A DNA stretch of 6,553 nt from Nitrospirota bacterium (GTDB lineage Bacteria; Nitrospirota_A; Leptospirillia; Leptospirillales; Leptospirillaceae), in NCBI GenBank assembly GCA_027335985.1, contig DAHWGX010000019.1:1-6553 (forward strand), read 5' to 3'. Positions within the stretch are counted from its first letter, which is position 1. Every line of letters starts with the position of its first letter. Shown here piece by piece: positions 6,046 to 6,553 of this stretch. A model generated the notes under the pieces. The model had not been told where the DNA came from. It saw nothing but the letters and a program-made list of their open reading frames with translations, and did not search any database. The position numbers and the translations under genes were made by a program.

Positions 6046-6553
6046 GTTCCGAACCCTTCTCTTTTTTCGAAACTTCCTTTTGAACGTTCCCTTTTTCTTT
6101 TCCGGTCAGAGAAAGCTCCCGAAAGGCTTCCAATCTTTCTTTTCCCCACACAATTGCTTTGTCAAAATCCAATTCCAATGGCCTTTCAATCAGTTCCCAT
6201 GTCCTTCTGGCGGATGGACTCGATTCCATTCTTTCAAGGGACTGATGGATGCCTTCCAGCCGGGTATGGGTCACCTGGGCGATTCTCTGCACGTCGAGCG
6301 CCTCCGGATGCATCGATTCGATACAGGCCCAATCGAAAAGATCCCGTGGAGTTAGGGATGCTCCACGATAAAACAGTTTTTTGGCCAGGACTTCTTCAAC
6401 CGGTTCGAGCAGGAAACGACTTTTTTCGGAAGATTCGGGGGGAAGGCCCGTAAGAGACATGCGAACGATGAAATCGATTTCTCCTTCGGGAAATTTCAAT
6501 TTCAAAAAGGTTGCGTCCTCTTCGTACCCATGGACAAGATCTCCGACTTTATC
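6029..6553 (-). CDS. AbiEii-like nucleotidyltransferase, C-terminal part
   Basis: The frame is open to the right edge, so the real start and the first catalytic motifs (G-S and D-x-D) lie outside the window. The visible 174 residues contain FPEGEIDFIV (21-30) and then PVEEVLAKKLFYRG (51-64) followed by LTPRDLFDW (67-75). This E-E-x-L-A-x-K-L ... P-R-D-L-F-D pair is the hallmark of the later motifs of the AbiEii/AbiGii nucleotidyltransferase toxin family, where the Lys and Asp contribute to the active site. Known AbiEii is the toxin of a type IV-style toxin-antitoxin system that also gives abortive infection; related MenT toxins modify tRNA with nucleotides. Residues 76-150 are helical, and the last 25 are Lys/Glu-rich and probably disordered. 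AbiEii usually follows its antitoxin AbiEi; whether such a gene lies upstream cannot be seen. The stop overlaps the start of the 103-residue gene by 17 bases. Confidence 0.75.
   Translation of the reverse strand, partial: DKVGDLVHGYEEDATFLKLKFPEGEIDFIVRMSLTGLPPESSEKSRFLLEPVEEVLAKKLFYRGASLTPRDLFDWACIESMHPEALDVQRIAQVTHTRLEGIHQSLERMESSPSARRTWELIERPLELDFDKAIVWGKERLEAFRELSLTGKEKGNVQKEVSKKEKGSERGLGY

Noticed and set aside
5734..6553. Single frameshifted gene joining the AbiEii-like frame and the 103-residue frame
   Set aside because: The AbiEii-like frame ends in a natural charged tail, and the next frame has its own GTG start with a ribosome binding site. Two overlapping genes explain the data better.

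Overview
The window looks like part of a conjugative element (plasmid or integrated element) from a Gram-negative bacterium with moderately high GC content. The strongest anchor is at the left edge: the C-terminal part of a polytopic DotA/TraY-family protein, an inner-membrane component of type IVB (IncI/Dot-Icm-like) secretion and conjugation systems. A secreted, alanine-rich protein on the opposite strand resembles the periplasmic IcmX/TraW type of the same systems. I cannot name the species. The codon style is compatible with acidophile genomes such as Leptospirillum or Acidithiobacillus, but that is only an impression.

Layout, left to right. Plus strand: the 3' part of dotA/traY (2-580); a 467-residue unknown protein (617-2020) whose first third is markedly lower in GC than the rest; a 50-codon remnant of a nucleotide-cyclase-like gene that overlaps it by ATGA (2017-2169); and an unknown membrane-anchored protein (2236-2910). 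Positions 2911-3140 are a non-coding gap between convergent genes and hold an imperfect inverted repeat.

Minus strand, read from the right edge leftwards, is one tightly packed operon: an AbiEii-like nucleotidyltransferase (6553-6029, N-terminus outside the window); a 103-residue unknown protein (6045-5734); a fused nucleotidyltransferase-HEPN protein (5714-4893); a 164-residue unknown protein with many strongly motif-like blocks (4909-4415); and the secreted IcmX/TraW-like protein (4418-3141). All junctions are overlaps or a 19-base gap, so co-transcription and translational coupling are likely.

The most interesting unit is the minus-strand cluster. Two nucleotidyltransferase-fold proteins of toxin-antitoxin or abortive-infection type are packed with two unrecognised small proteins and coupled directly to a putative conjugation gene. 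This could be a multi-part stabilisation, toxin-antitoxin or defence module carried inside the transfer region. The plus-strand stretch from about 2017 to 3110 looks like a hot spot for cargo turnover, with a broken gene, lower GC and a solitary unknown gene. Functional statements about the unknown proteins are inference; only the DotA/TraY and nucleotidyltransferase calls rest on motifs I recognise well.
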